DNA of 64,000 nucleotides from Zygnema cylindricum (lineage: Eukaryota; Streptophyta; Zygnematophyceae; Zygnematales; Zygnemataceae), in assembly GCA_037447655.1 (NCBI GenBank), contig JBBHKE010002159.1, positions 1 through 64,000 of the forward strand, read 5' to 3'. Position 1 is the stretch's first letter. Every line of letters begins with the position of its first letter. The notes under the pieces were generated by a model. It was given only the letters and a program-made list of their open reading frames with translations, did not search any database and was not told the origin of the DNA. Both the position numbers and the translations under genes were made by a program. Shown one piece after another: positions 43,305 through 55,480 of the stretch.

Positions 43305-46300
43305 AAAAATTATCGGCGCAAAATATTTCAGCCGTTCTTTCATTTCTAGGTATAGTTTATCTCCAAATGAATTTCTCTCTCCTCGAGACTCAGAAGGCCA
43401 TGGGACTCATACAGCTTCTACGGCTGCGGGATCGATTGTCAAAAATGCGACACTTGGGGGTTTGGATGTGGGACAAATACAAGGGATTGCGTATGGGGCA
43501 CATTTATCCATTTATAAAGTAAGTACTATCATCAATATTTTCTTGACACATTGAAACTGGTTCTCAAAGTTGTCATTCAATTCAAGGGAGTTTTTTTGAA
43601 AAGTACGGAATTGAATCCAAGTTTGGGGCACACCACATGATGACATAATGTTGAATGGCCGTCAAAGCGTGACTACCAAGAGTCAGTGGTGAGTATGGAG
43701 GACCAAAATGAACAGGCATCGTACGGTCAAATTTGTCGGTTGCCGGAGGGAAGTGAGACGGCCATACCGATCCTTGGACATCATTGCACAGGAATAATTT
43801 TTGGTCCTAATGGACCACAGTATAGACTACGCTCCCCAAGTTGATAACACTAATTTTTCTGGACGAAAATCAGAAAATCAAAAAGTAAATCATAAATACA
43901 ATCTGCCACGTCTCCTTGCACTAATTAGTAGTATATATAATAGTTTACCAGTAGAGGCACCGTACCCAAGGATATGCTGGCATATACCCAGGACGGGTAA
44001 ACTAGATGGAGGTAGATGACGTGGCAGCAGCCAAAGCGCGCAACATTGTTTTGGTATACATGTATCATTATTAGCGACCATGACCCTAATGGTAAAATGA
44101 CGATATAGCAAGAGCCTTTTGTTACGGCTAAAAATTTAAAATTCGACCAATAGAGCCTAGTGATTCGCTTCCATTACTTCATACAACAGGCTTAACAAAA
44201 GTCTATTCTTTACAATGGCGGTTCACCCTCTACCGACGCCTTTAAATTTGACCTCAAACTGAAAATAGTGTCCGCAGCAACAATTCAAATCCAGTAAAAT
44301 TATACTGAATTAAAATTAAGAACACTAATATAAACACCACATTTATATTCCTTGACACTAATAAGGGTACACCGTGTAGCGGCCATGTCCGCCGATATGT
44401 CTTTGTGCACAAGTGGCTTGGTGTTCGCATTATTTTGAATAGAATAGGACGGGCGGTTAAGAGACGTGTCGTCTCCTTACAATGGCGAAAAAAATGTCTT
44501 AGTTGAAGATTGAAGTTTGTTCTACTGTGTAGCAAAAAACGCTAAGGCGAATTGAGGTTAAAAAAAAAATGCTTCTTTTCCTCAAGAAGAAGTCTTGTAG
44601 TGAGATTTTGTGTCTAACAAAGATAAGAGTTGAAGACTTTCCTAAGGAGGAAAAAAAGGACAATAGGACACTGATAAGCCATCAAGAATCTCCATGGTTT
44701 GTTTCAACTCAGGTAATCTGTAGTAAACTGCACGAAGGCGACCAGAAATAAAGTTGATTGCAAAAACACAGTTCTGAAAAACGTACTTCTCCTTGGAGTC
44801 AGTTTGATTTTTTTTGTATTTTGAAAAATTTTCCAAAGCAACAGAACACTGGACCATGACCTGTTCTCAAAAGCATTTTCAAGGAGAGTTTCAGAATGGT
44901 GACCTGGCGTGACCTCACGTATGAGGTTGAGTGAAGGTATGGATAGGAAGCAAAAGGCTGGAGCGAGCGATATAATGACGTTTTGCCAAAAAGCTTGAGC
45001 AAGAGGAAAGCAGCCTTCTGGGCATCATCAATACCGTTATCTCTATTAAAAGTGTTATAGGGCTGAATTTTGATTGTTGAAGTAACAACCACTAAATTTC
45101 ATAACAATATTAGATGGAGAGGCGTTGTAAATAACCTATAATTAGAGTCGATTTGTTAACTGAAAAAAATATATGTTGCTTGGAAGTCTATGATTTCGTT
45201 CTAAATAAGTGAACCAGAAAGCTCACTTAAATAGTATTGCTGTTGTAAAAACTAGTTCTTAGTGTGTAACTTTTATTATTCCTTTTCTCTGTTGTTTCAT
45301 CACTCCATGTGCCTTTCAGTTTTGTTGATTACCTATGGTTACAGTTTTTCTTAGCTGTAATACTCTTACATCTTGTAAATTCAAACATATCTTTTGTCAT
45401 ATCTTAGGATTTCAATTAGTATCTCCATATTCAGCTCCTAGTGTTTGGATTCGGACGTTGAAAAAACTCCTTCAGACCCTAATAGGATTCGGACGTTGAA
45501 AAAACTCCTTCAGACCCTAATTTTGAACCGTAATTATCAATAACCACCTTCCCTTTTTTTGTCTTTTCTTTAATATTTTTTCTTTCTTGTTTTTGTTTGT
45601 ATGCAGATTTGCTGGAATTTGCAAATGTTAGGGCCCCAATGTTCGGATTCTGACATTTTGATGGGATTTGAAGCCGCAATTAGCGATGGGGTTGATGTTA
45701 TTTTGATTTCTTTGGGCTCAAATTTCCCTCCAGAATATCCTCTATATTCAGCCATTGACGCAGGTTTTTTCCTTCTATTTTTTTTTCTTTTTGTCGTTTT
45801 TTTTATTTTTTTTGGAACGTTTTTTTTGACAATTTTTTGATTTTTTTCCCTCCATTCTTTTTGTTTTATTTATTTCTACGTGTATTTTTTTTCCCTTCAT
45901 TTGACATTAGACTTCTTTTTTTTGACTGTTATTTGTTTTTTGTTTTGCTTTTTCTTTTTCTTTCCCTTTTTCTGTTGACACTTTTTCTTGCACTCCCTTA
46001 TTTTATTTTCTATTTTTCTCCTTGTTTTTCATTATTTTTTCCTTTTTTTTAAAGGAACACTAAATGCGGCTTTGGCCGGAATTCCAATGTCAGCGGCGGC
46101 TGGGAATTCCGGTCCCTTTTTATAAACAGTGGTAAATACCGCCCCTTGGTATTTGTTGGTGGGGGCTAATTCGATGAACCGACAATTTAGTACGGAAATT
46201 TATTTCGGAGACTCTTCTGTTTTTCATGTAAGCTTTTTCAATTTTATTTACACATATAAATTCCCACACACATGTATATATACATACATATATAAACATA

Positions 46301-46561
46301 CATATATATATGTATATATATGTATATATAAGACGCAACGTAGCTTACTCGGATAGTTATTGAAATTTCAAGTGAGTAAAGTGTTCACCTTCCTCTTATT
46401 TTCATTTTTTTTTGTTAACTCTAAAATGCGTAATTTTTTTTTCTGAAACTAAGTCTTAACTTTCAGATCGAGAGAGAATTGAAATTTCAAGCCGAAGGGT
46501 GTATTTGAGTTTTTCCACAAATTAAAATTTGAGTTAAGTTTTTTGGGATAATAAAAATATG

Positions 46562-46625
46562 ATGGTTTTTCTTGTCACGAGGGTTTTTGGGTGACCAATG
46601 AAACAATGACACGTGGAACCATTTT
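46562..46625 (+). repeat. Decayed duplicate of subtilase exon 46817
   Basis: ggtttttcttgtcacgaggg then gtgaccaatgaaacaatgac acgtggaacc parallels the acceptor and first 45 bases of the exon at 46817 (tttttctag|ggattttccgtg..., accaatggaacaatgatacg). Confidence 0.75.
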
Positions 46626-47259
46626 TCAAATAATTAGGCTTTTGCGCATTTGTTTCTGGTTATATCACACAAAGTTTAAGTTAAAAGTTTGGAACTTTTT
46701 TTGAGAAAAAGGAATTTCTATTGAATCGAATAGAATCGTTAGCAATTACACCACATTAGAAGCTAATTATTATAAGTGATTGAATATATCATTTGATAAG
46801 TTATGGGTTTTTCTAGGGATTTTCCGTGACCAATGGAACAATGATACGTGGCACCGAAACCCCTTTACTTCCATTGATTTATGCCGGATTTGCTGGTATA
46901 AAAGGGGCTTATCCTCCCGATGTCCGGTAAGAAATCTCTCAAAAATCCTTTCGAAATTGCTCTAAAACTAGGGATCAAAAATCTGTATTTAAAACTAAAT
47001 TAATGATAAACAAAAAAAAAAAAAAAATGTTTTCCATCAGTTATTACTTTTTTTTTATGGTTTGAACGGCATCCCAAAAAAATAAATGTTGAAGATTAAA
47101 TAAGATTGAAAGGCATCGCATGTAGTTAATTAAACGCATGCGAAAAATGTTGTATGTTTGCAAAATATATGTCAAATCAGAATTTGACTCTTAATATAAA
47201 ATGGTAAAGGAAGTTTCATTTATAGAAAAATCCAAAATTTATGCTAAGTTGGAGTTTGC

Positions 47260-47702
47260 ATGTCAAATGAGTCCACATTCTGTGTCGTCGATTGGCTGTC
47301 TATGAATGTTAAAAGGATTGTTTACATAAAAAAATCTAAAATAAATACTGAAATTCGGTTGAAGCGTTACAGATCCACATTATATGTTGTTAATTGGGTG
47401 TGCGATAATGTATGGGAATCTTGGGAGACAATTCCAAAAGATATGTAGAATCATTGTTAAAATCGCCAACAAATCCACACTATATGACATTTACTAGGTG
47501 TATGGGAATGTATAAATTGTCTTAAACAAAGAAAGTCAAATTATATGTCCAATCACGGTTTTGAATAACTAACAACACCCGATCGGGTGGTTAGGAGGTG
47601 TGAAAAGGTTGTGTTAAGGAAAAAATCTAAAATGTATGTCGAATCTCTGACGAATCAACACCATATGTTTTTTATCGGGTGTATAGAGAATGTAAAAAAG
47701 GT
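47260..47702 (+). repeat. ~100-bp degenerate tandem repeat ending at a splice acceptor
   Basis: About five units with aatccacattatatgttgtt, gggtgt..gaatgtaaaa, aaaaaatctaaaatgtatg. The last ends in gaatgtaaaaaag, the acceptor of the PA-domain exon. Confidence 0.65.
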
Positions 47703-50700
47703 TCTCTAATCAATGAAAAAGTGAGAGGAAAAATTATTCTTTGTGATGGTGGTTTAAATAATCCTTTTGACCAAGAAAAATATGTTCGCGAAGCGTGAGC
47801 AGTCGGGATTATCTTGCGACATACCAACCAATATTTCGATCCCGTAAATTTCGTTTTTTCTTTACCAGCAATATACGTAAATAACAGCGAAGGCTTTAAG
47901 ATTTTAGGTTACGCGTCGAAACAAATGTAAGTAACCTTGCAACGAAAACCCTTCAAGAGAGGAAAAATGTGAAGTACCAGGAAGGTTTATATTAGGTGGA
48001 GGGGAAGAAGAAGCCACTAAAAAACAAAAGACAAAGATATAAAACCTCACGAGAATAGACAAGAGGAATGCGAGTCAGCTGGTTACCAAAGGGACCTTTT
48101 TCATAAAGAAAAATTATCATGTACACAATTACGAGGGCGTCACCTTTAATTGAAATAAACTGAAAGAGCGCACAAAGGTTCGAACTATATCTAAGTGAAA
48201 GTGACAAAAAGGTACACATCGTTTTTTTTACATGCACGGAATATAAGGAGAAATTTCGTAAACATCAAATTCAAGCTATTTACAAGACACAGATAAGAAA
48301 TATCAGATATTATCTCACCTTTGATCTTTTTTTGATTTCTCTTTCTTCTGCCCACCATGGCCTTTTCTCCTACTTTATAGGGTCAATATTAGTGAGTGGA
48401 CAACTATACTCAAAAATCCTTTTTAAAGAATGTGGATTACAATGTATAGCAATGCGTCACAGTAATTAAAAAGGAAAACTTAGTATCAGAGATCGAACAA
48501 AACTGCTTCGACAAGGAAACAACAATATTGTGCAAAGACGTTGGTCCTTTCTTTTCTTTTTTTTTGTCAATGTGGATTATTGGTTCGATATTTCTTTATG
48601 TTTCTCGTTTCTCATATTTTGTTTTTATGTCTAAGAAGTAAAAAGGGAAATCTTCCAAGAACCCGCTAATAAAACAACTCATCCTCGTAGATAGTCTTGA
48701 GTTATTTCATTTGTAATATTTTTTAGAAGGATTTAATGTTTTTCCTTTCTTTCCTTTTCCAGTAAGCCTAGAGTATCTATTGCCAAAACATAAATATTTT
48801 TTGACGGAATTCCTTCGGTAGCTTCGTTTTCGTCCCGTGGTCCAAATCCAATTTCTAATATAATGAAGGTGAGACAAGTAAATAAATTGTGAAAATCCTA
48901 TGAAAATAATTAAAAATAAATGTAAAATTGAAGCAAATTAATAAATAAAAATCAGCCGAATCAAACTATGTTGTATCTGAGATTATGTTTTTCCCACTGG
49001 CTTATCATATAGTAGAGTGGACAGGTTATTTTTTATAGAAATAAGGTTTAAACTACCAGGAAACGGAACCGGCGCTATAAAGGGCTCTTTTGATTAACAC
49101 AGAGTTACAGCTAGTTCGGTGTCTTGATTGGATTCAATTTTTGGGTTCTTCAAGTAAAATATTATACTTTTTCTCCGTTACACGAGTTGCATAGACTGAG
49201 AACCTTTCCCTTGTGTAAAACTATTGAAATTCAATCAAGAAAACATTTTTTGGCCTTCATTTCTATTTTTTTTATTTTCAGAATTTCTAGCCAAAAAAAT
49301 CGTTTGGAACTATTTTGCCTTCTCTACTAATTCCCTCCCTATTTGCCTAAAAATGATCTGCCATATATATTCAACTACATCGAGTTCCCGAAAACCTCTA
49401 CGACCACTCTCCCTTTCCCTATAAATCTCTCTACTTTTGTTCCTTGCGCAAGTTTATCTCGTCTTTCAAAAGCTGAAAAAATATCTCTCCCCTCAAGTTG
49501 CTCTGCTTTTGTTTGTTGTCCACATCCTTAGTTACCTGTAGTTTCCAATAACCTCGACGCCTCTAACCTCTCCCTTTCTCCAAAAATACCTCTCTCGTTT
49601 CTAGCCCTACATAAGTGCCCCTGGAGTCGATATTGTGGCCGCATTCGCTCCCTCCGCCCCCTTCCACCGAATGGGATCCGATTTTGACATTTTGAGCGGA
49701 ACGTCTATGGCTGCCCCCCATGTAGCCGGAGCTCTCGCTCTCGTCAAATCTCTGCGGCCAAATTGGACTCCCGGAATGCTTTATTCGGCTTTTGGGAAGA
49801 CTGGTAAGATATATTATATAGTCTTCGCATGTATATATCTTAGAAAAAAAGGGATCCAGGGGACAAAAAAAGCTTCGTGACCGGATGTGACTCTCGTAAT
49901 GTTGTATCCTCTTTAAGGATGACGGATATGCACCTATCAGTGAGTAGAAAAGTAAACATATGAATAAATTTGTAAAATAACAATAAAATGTTGTATTCGG
50001 CTGCCAGGACAATTGATAAGCTTTTCACCAAAATAAGAAAAAAAAAATTATAAATAATCTTTTTAATATCTTTACTAACAGTAAATAATGTTGTCATGAA
50101 AAAATTGCTTTTTATCGTCACTCGAGGTTACTCACTCCTCTCTTCCCCTTCTTTTTAGTTACTTGGTTTTGCGAAAAGCTGCAGCCAAACCCATATCATC
50201 CGGAAATGTTTTTGACTTTGGAAGTGGTCTTATGAGTCCAAATAATGCGGCTGATCCGGGTATAACTTACAACTCCGGAATTACCGATTATACACTCTAC
50301 CTTTGTTCGTATTACGGATCGACAACAGTATATAATTTGACGCGTCGAAGTTGCCCAAAATATAAACAATCTTTCCATTATAATACTCCTTTTATGGTGA
50401 CTAATTTGGGGAGTTTGGCTGTCACGGCCACTCGTCGTGTCACAAATGTGGGTCCCTCAAATTCAATTTATAAAGTTGCAATCGAACAACCGAAGGGAGT
50501 TGTTGTGACGATTTCTCCGACGACTTTGGTTTGTAATGCCACAGGTCAAATATTAGCATTTAATATTAGAGTTGATGGAACGGCAATCTCAAATAACTTT
50601 AATACAGGTGAGTTTCGCTGGAATTAAATTTCTGGGGCCACCTTTATTTCATTATCTATTCTATTTTTCATTGGAACTAATTATAGTTTCTGTGGGCGGT

Positions 50701-51167
50701 TACGTCGACAAATACAAATTTAGCAAAAGATAAAATACTCGTTTTTACATATTGATACGTTCAAATTTCTATTTTTAAATGGTAAAAGTAAATATTGCCT
50801 AAAATGATGGGTTTGCCCATAACTTCATTTCTAAACTTGACTAAACTATTAATCAGTTCAACTTTAAATATTTTTTTAAAATGTAAACATTTGTGTTTTT
50901 GAAGTGTGTCAACCAGTTAATAAAAAAAAAGGAATTGTGTGAAAACAAGACGGTCAAAATGTGGAATTTTTGTTACGACGTTGGAAATTAAAAACAAAGC
51001 TAAAAAATCAGCTCTGATGTATAATTTGTCTTGTATCCCTCTTATACATTTCAGGCGACTACGAATTCGGAAAATGGACTTGGAATTCAGTAACTGGAAA
51101 TTACAGTGTTTCAAGCCCAATTTCGGTGAATGCAATTGCAATAAAAAAGGAATCCAGTGGAAGTTGA

Positions 51168-51600
51168 AATTTCTAACCTCCCCTTTTCGAGCATTCCCCA
51201 TCTCATCAATTTTCGTCACTGAAAGTTCCAAACAAGAGTGATAAAATTTTTTTTTTCAGCATTAGAGAATTCATTCAATTCTGTTTATTAGTTTCACTAT
51301 TTATTTTTCTCGTGGAGGTTATTTTTTAAAATATTTTAATTCTAGGATAATTTTCGCAAATAGCCCCTAGAAAAAAAATGTATATAATTTAAAGCTCATT
51401 TTTTCCTGATCAAATTGAATTTCTCCTTTACTCTGATATAGTTTTGAACCCTAAAGCTAGAAGGATAATCATTTTTTGAAGCTTCTTTTTGGCCATTGTG
51501 ACGTCTCAAAGTTTGAAGGTTAAAAGGTGTTGTTCAAACACAAAAAACAGGATGTTTACTTACAGTTTTCCTATTAACACAAACGAAGTAATTTGTATCA
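51168..51600. other. 3' flank of the subtilase locus
   Basis: AT-rich, no gene. No clear polyadenylation signal beyond generic AT-rich motifs. Confidence 0.5.
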
Positions 51601-52140
51601 AAACTAGTTTATCAATGCCCGTTACACGGGCAAAGGTCGTGTTGTGTGTGTTTAAGGTTGTATAGAGTTTTTGTACTCTATATAGTTGGGAACAACTATA
51701 GGTGGGTTTTTTGACGAACTATACAAATGTAAATTATACATGGGAATTACAGCCATAGGGTGTTTTAATGTACAACACAAATATAACAAATTTTAAACCG
51801 AGATAATGTCCCATGTAAGATGCCATTCTGTGCAAACAAACATGTTTTGAAGTTCATAATCATATTTAGTCTACTTCACAACAGGAATATTGTAATTGAG
51901 ATTAAATGGGTTTATTGATGACTGGGTGTCACCTTTGTAATAACGTTCAATGGTGTGTTGCGCTAACAATTTCAATTGACTAACTACACTTAACTAACCA
52001 TTCTCCGCCTATATCTATGTGTAACTGTCAGAACACAAATGTTTATTTTTAACTACAGATCTCATGTTGGTGTGTTTTGTTACACAATATGTTTTTGTTC
52101 ACATAAGTCAATCAATGCCCGTTACACAGACATGATTCGT

Positions 52141-52486
52141 GTCGTGTTTTGTTATGCTTGTTATATGTGCATGTATCGTGTGTTGTTTTATCACGCTTTG
52201 TCGAGCCTTACCAAAGTATTATACAAATGTACGTTTATATGCTCGATAAGCAATTGTACGACATGCATTATATGTAAAGAGTCTCTGCAACTTCTATTGG
52301 AACAACAATTTGTGTCGTGTTTTGTTATGCTTGTTATATGTGCATGTATCGTGTGTTGTTTTATCACGCTTTGTCGAGTCTTACCAAAGTATTATACAAA
52401 TATACGTTTATATGCTCAATAAGCAATTGTACGACATGCATTATATGTAAAGAGTCTCTGCAACTTCTATTGGAACAACAACCATA
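52141..52486. repeat. 173-bp tandem duplication
   Basis: 52141-52313 is repeated at 52314-52486 with only a few changes (gtcgtgttttgttatgcttg... to ...ctattggaacaacaa). Confidence 0.93.
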
Positions 52487-52944
52487 GAGTGATTGTAAAA
52501 GCATAGAAAAATATACGCACTTCCAAACAGCAAGAATATTCCATTGAAGAAATAGTACTGTTGGAACATAAGTGTGTCGAAGTAGGTATACCTATGCAAC
52601 TTACTTTAAAATGTTAACAACCCAATTAGAATTAAACAAAAATTTTGATATTAGCTTTTCATAGCTTTAACAATGTTTACGGATAAGTTTCTTTCGAAAC
52701 TTCTTTATTTTACTATTGTAAAAGAAATGTCAATTTTCACATTGTATTACCCTGTCCTATTTATGAAAACATCTAAAAACACCATGGATTGCTATTAGTG
52801 TTAAACACACTGATTCAACGCCCTTTTTTTTCCTATCTCGCTTGTTTTTTCTCCCCCGTCCCTCTCTCTTATTGTCTCTCCTCGCTCCCTCTCTCTCTCC
52901 CTCTTGGTCTTCTATCTCTCCTCTCTCCCTCTTTCTTGTTGTCC

Positions 52945-53095
52945 GTTCATATATTGTTGGTTCACATATTGTTGGTTCATATATTTCCGGTGTATATATT
53001 GTTGGTTTATAAGTTGTCGATTCATATATTGCCGGTTCGTACATTTGCAGTTCATATCTTGTAAGTTCACATATTGTTGGTTCACATCTTGTCGG
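52945..53095. repeat. 15-bp minisatellite
   Basis: About ten copies of ttggttcatatattg with point changes. It follows a CT-rich stretch at 52850-52940. Confidence 0.9.
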
Positions 53096-53390
53096 TTTTG
53101 TAGATTGTCAAATCACATATTGTGATTTATAGCTCAGCTCGAATGCGCGTACTCACGTCTACACACTTTGCAACAACAACCTTAGGGTGTTTGCGATAGG
53201 GTCACAGACGCATCATAAACTCTTTCAAACTGCAATAGTGAAGTAATGTACGCTACTGACATCTACACATTTTGTGTCGCTTTCATAAATCAACCCCAAT
53301 TTAAAACAAAAAAATGCAATGATATATTATTACTGCTTGTATATTTCACGACTTAGCAACGTACTTGCATGTAATGTGATCTGTAAATCA

Positions 53391-53685
53391 ACAACAATAA
53401 TAATATATCCCTTTGTTAATAACCGTTTCTTAAGAATTATAATATTTCGTAATCTTTTATTTGATATGTATTTTTAGGCATCTATTGAGCCGAGATGGCA
53501 CACGCGTACCTTTTCTTTTTTTGCTCTTGCAATGTTATATCAACAACATTAATATAATATCCCTCTATTAATAACCGTTTCTTACGAATTACAATATTTC
53601 ATAATCTTTCATTTGATATGTATTTTTAGGCATCAATTGAGCTGGGGTGGCACACGCGTACCTTTTTTTTTTTGCTCTTGCGATG
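53391..53685. repeat. ~150-bp tandem duplication
   Basis: Two copies sharing taataaccgtttctta, tttgatatgtatttttaggc and ggcacacgcgtacc blocks, about 151 bases apart. Confidence 0.88.
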
Positions 53686-54090
53686 TATGTTGAGGCATCA
53701 ATTTTGCACTGACGGCACATGGGAACATGGGTCGTGGTCGTAAGGGACATCTTGTTTTGAGTCGCGTGGACGTACAGACACCGCCGCGTGCGCACACAGA
53801 TATCGCCTATTTAAGGCTTTCAACACAACAACCAAAGGTCTGTTATTTTTAATCGAACAAACCAATTTTTAATTTTGTATTTTTTCTCTTGACAGTAGTA
53901 ATGCACTCTTCATGGGAACAAAATCATAGGGTGATTTGATCAGCTTAAAGTGTTTTTTTTACTGCCGGTGGTCGTTCGTAGATATTGGCTGGCGGCAACG
54001 TTGCATTACGCCATCGTAAATCAACGCCCGTTACACGGGCAGATACCCTGTCTAGTTTATCATGCCAGTATTGCGGACACACGACAACGC

Positions 54091-54600
54091 TACACCGCGA
54101 ATCGTTATTAGTGTCAAAGTTTAAATAGTGTTGAAGAAAATTAATCGTAATTGATGTTAATTAAGAATTTGATCTTTTTTTTTTAAAAGGTGTATTTTAA
54201 TTTTGCCATTATGCTAATTTGGGAACAACAAAAATGGAATAATCGCCGTACGATTATATACATTAGTATATGTATCCGAAATTAAATATCCGTACATGTC
54301 AGACTAATTTACGTGTCACAATGATCCCGTTTTTTAGCGCACGTTCCTATGCGTGCGCGTCTGATTTAGTTCATTTTTTGTAAAATTTTCACTTGAAAAG
54401 GTACAGTTATGTAAGGTCTAACATCGACCGTACACCACACTATTTATATCTTATTGTACTTTCGTTCTTTACGCTATTTTGTACGGTACCTTAATTAAAG
54501 TAAATGAAAAATTAAAATCATGTATCCTATTTAAGAAAAAAAATCAATATTTCAGGAACCCAAATTAGAGTTTTATACTCGAATAACGATTCGCGGTGTA
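54091..54600. mobile_element. TACACCGC-family TIR element, 510 bp
   Basis: Perfect 19-bp inverted ends (TACACCGCGAATCGTTATT). The interior shares gcgcacgttc, acggtctaac and ccgtacaccacact-type blocks with the element at 60093. No transposase ORF. It lies between the Helitron end and the GC-rich array. Confidence 0.8.
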
Positions 54601-55480
54601 CATTGTGCCAGCGGTACGGCTGTCCATACTGCGGTTGGACGGCAACGCTACAATGTGCCAGCGGTACGGCGGTCTGCGACGGTGGGCAACGTTACATTGT
54701 GCCAACCGTACGCGGTCTGCATAGCGACGCACGAAACCTTAAATTACGCCATCCGTACAGCGGTCTGCACAAAGACGCACGACAACGTTAAATTACGCCA
54801 TCCGTACGGCGGTCAGCACAGCGACGCACGGCAATGTTACATTACGCCATCCGTATGGCGGTCTGCAGAGCGACGCACGAAACTTTAAATTACGCCATCC
54901 GTACGGCAGTCTGTACTGCGACGCACAAAACCTTAAATTACGCCATCCGTACAGCGGTTTGCACAACGACGCACGGCAATGTTACATTACGGCATCCGTA
55001 CGGCGACCTGCACAGCGACGCACGGCAACGTTGAATTACGCCACCGAGCGGCGAGAGCGTAAAATTACGCCACCAGGTGGCAGCGTATAATATTGCCACA
55101 GTACGGCGGTTTGTACCGCGACGGGCGGCAGCGTAGAATTACGCCAGCCGGCGGGTGGCACCGTAGAATATTGACAGCGGCCGTCAACGTAGAAAATTGC
55201 CAGCCGGTGGCAGCGTAGAAAATTGCCAGCAGGGCGGGCGGCAGCGAATAATCACGCCACCCGGCGGAAGCGAAGAATTACGCCAGCGGGCGGGCGAAAG
55301 CGAAGAATTACACCAGCGGGCGGGCGGAAGCGTAGAATTACGCCAGCGAGCAGGCGGCAGCGTAGAATTACGCCAGCCGGCGGGCGGCAGCGTAGATTAT
55401 TGCCACGGTACGACGGTCTGTACCGCGACTGGCGGCAGCGCTACATCGTGCCCGTGGTACGGCCGTGTGACGGAAAAAAC
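54601..55480. repeat. GC-rich tandem array
   Basis: First part: ~60-bp units around ttacgccatccgtacggcgg, tctgcacagcgacgcacg. From about 55020 it changes to ~33-bp units around gcgtagaattacgccagc, gggcgggcgg. It is strikingly GC-rich in an AT-rich window. A related piece (ggcaacgttgcattacgcca) sits at about 53995, just inside the Helitron end. Its ORFs are repeat artefacts. Confidence 0.88.

Larger units (their letters stand above)
40610..51167 (+). pseudogene. Plant subtilisin-like serine protease gene, about 12 exons, three stops
   Basis: Secreted serine protease family (S8A). Exons: 40610-40695 (I9 prodomain, YIHLMNGFAAVLSPQQVAAL); about 41070-41219 (VVSVKPDKLSKPF...IICVIDTG, catalytic Asp 41213); 41803-41911 (GIWPESPSFNDVGMPSPP); 43305-43518 (KIIGAKYF...SEGHGTHTASTAAG, His 43399); 45607-45763 (DILMGFEAAISDGVDVILIS); 46055-46227 (SAAAGNSGP, oxyanion Asn 46105); 46817-46926; about 47701-47926 (PA-like, VRGKIILCDGG); 48763-48868 (ASFSSRGPNPIS); 49605-49803 (SGTSMAAPHVAGALALV, Ser 49704); 50159-50607 (NVFDFGSGLMSPNNAADPG, RRVTNVGPSNSIYKV); 51055-51167 (FGKWTWNSVTGNYSVSSPIS, stop). 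In-frame stops at 46123 (TAA), 47796 (TGA) and 48791 (TAA), plus three junctions with unmatched phase, indicate a pseudogene. A signal-peptide exon was not found. Confidence 0.88.
51601..54055 (+). mobile_element. Probable Helitron, 3' end at 54055
   Basis: The 3' end has the Helitron signature: hairpin GCCCGT-TAC-ACGGGC at 54026-54040, eleven bases, then CTAG (54052-54055) followed by T. The same hairpin occurs at about 51616-51632, and a damaged one (gcccgttacacagac) at about 52114, which suggests nested or tandem ends. The 5' TC end is not identified, so the left limit is arbitrary. No RepHel ORF was seen, so the element would be non-autonomous. Confidence 0.5.

Noticed and set aside
46123-48793. 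Variant genetic code explaining the subtilase stops
   Set aside because: Both TAA and TGA occur at positions expecting different residues, and a normal TGA ends the gene; decay is simpler.
49880-50010. Duplicate of the catalytic-Ser exon in the following intron
   Set aside because: Short look-alikes (gtgactctcgtaatgttgta, aatgttgtattcggc) are suggestive but too brief to separate from chance.
51601-51635. Helitron 3' end near 51616
   Set aside because: The hairpin is present but no CTRR terminus follows at the proper distance; kept only as part of the composite call.
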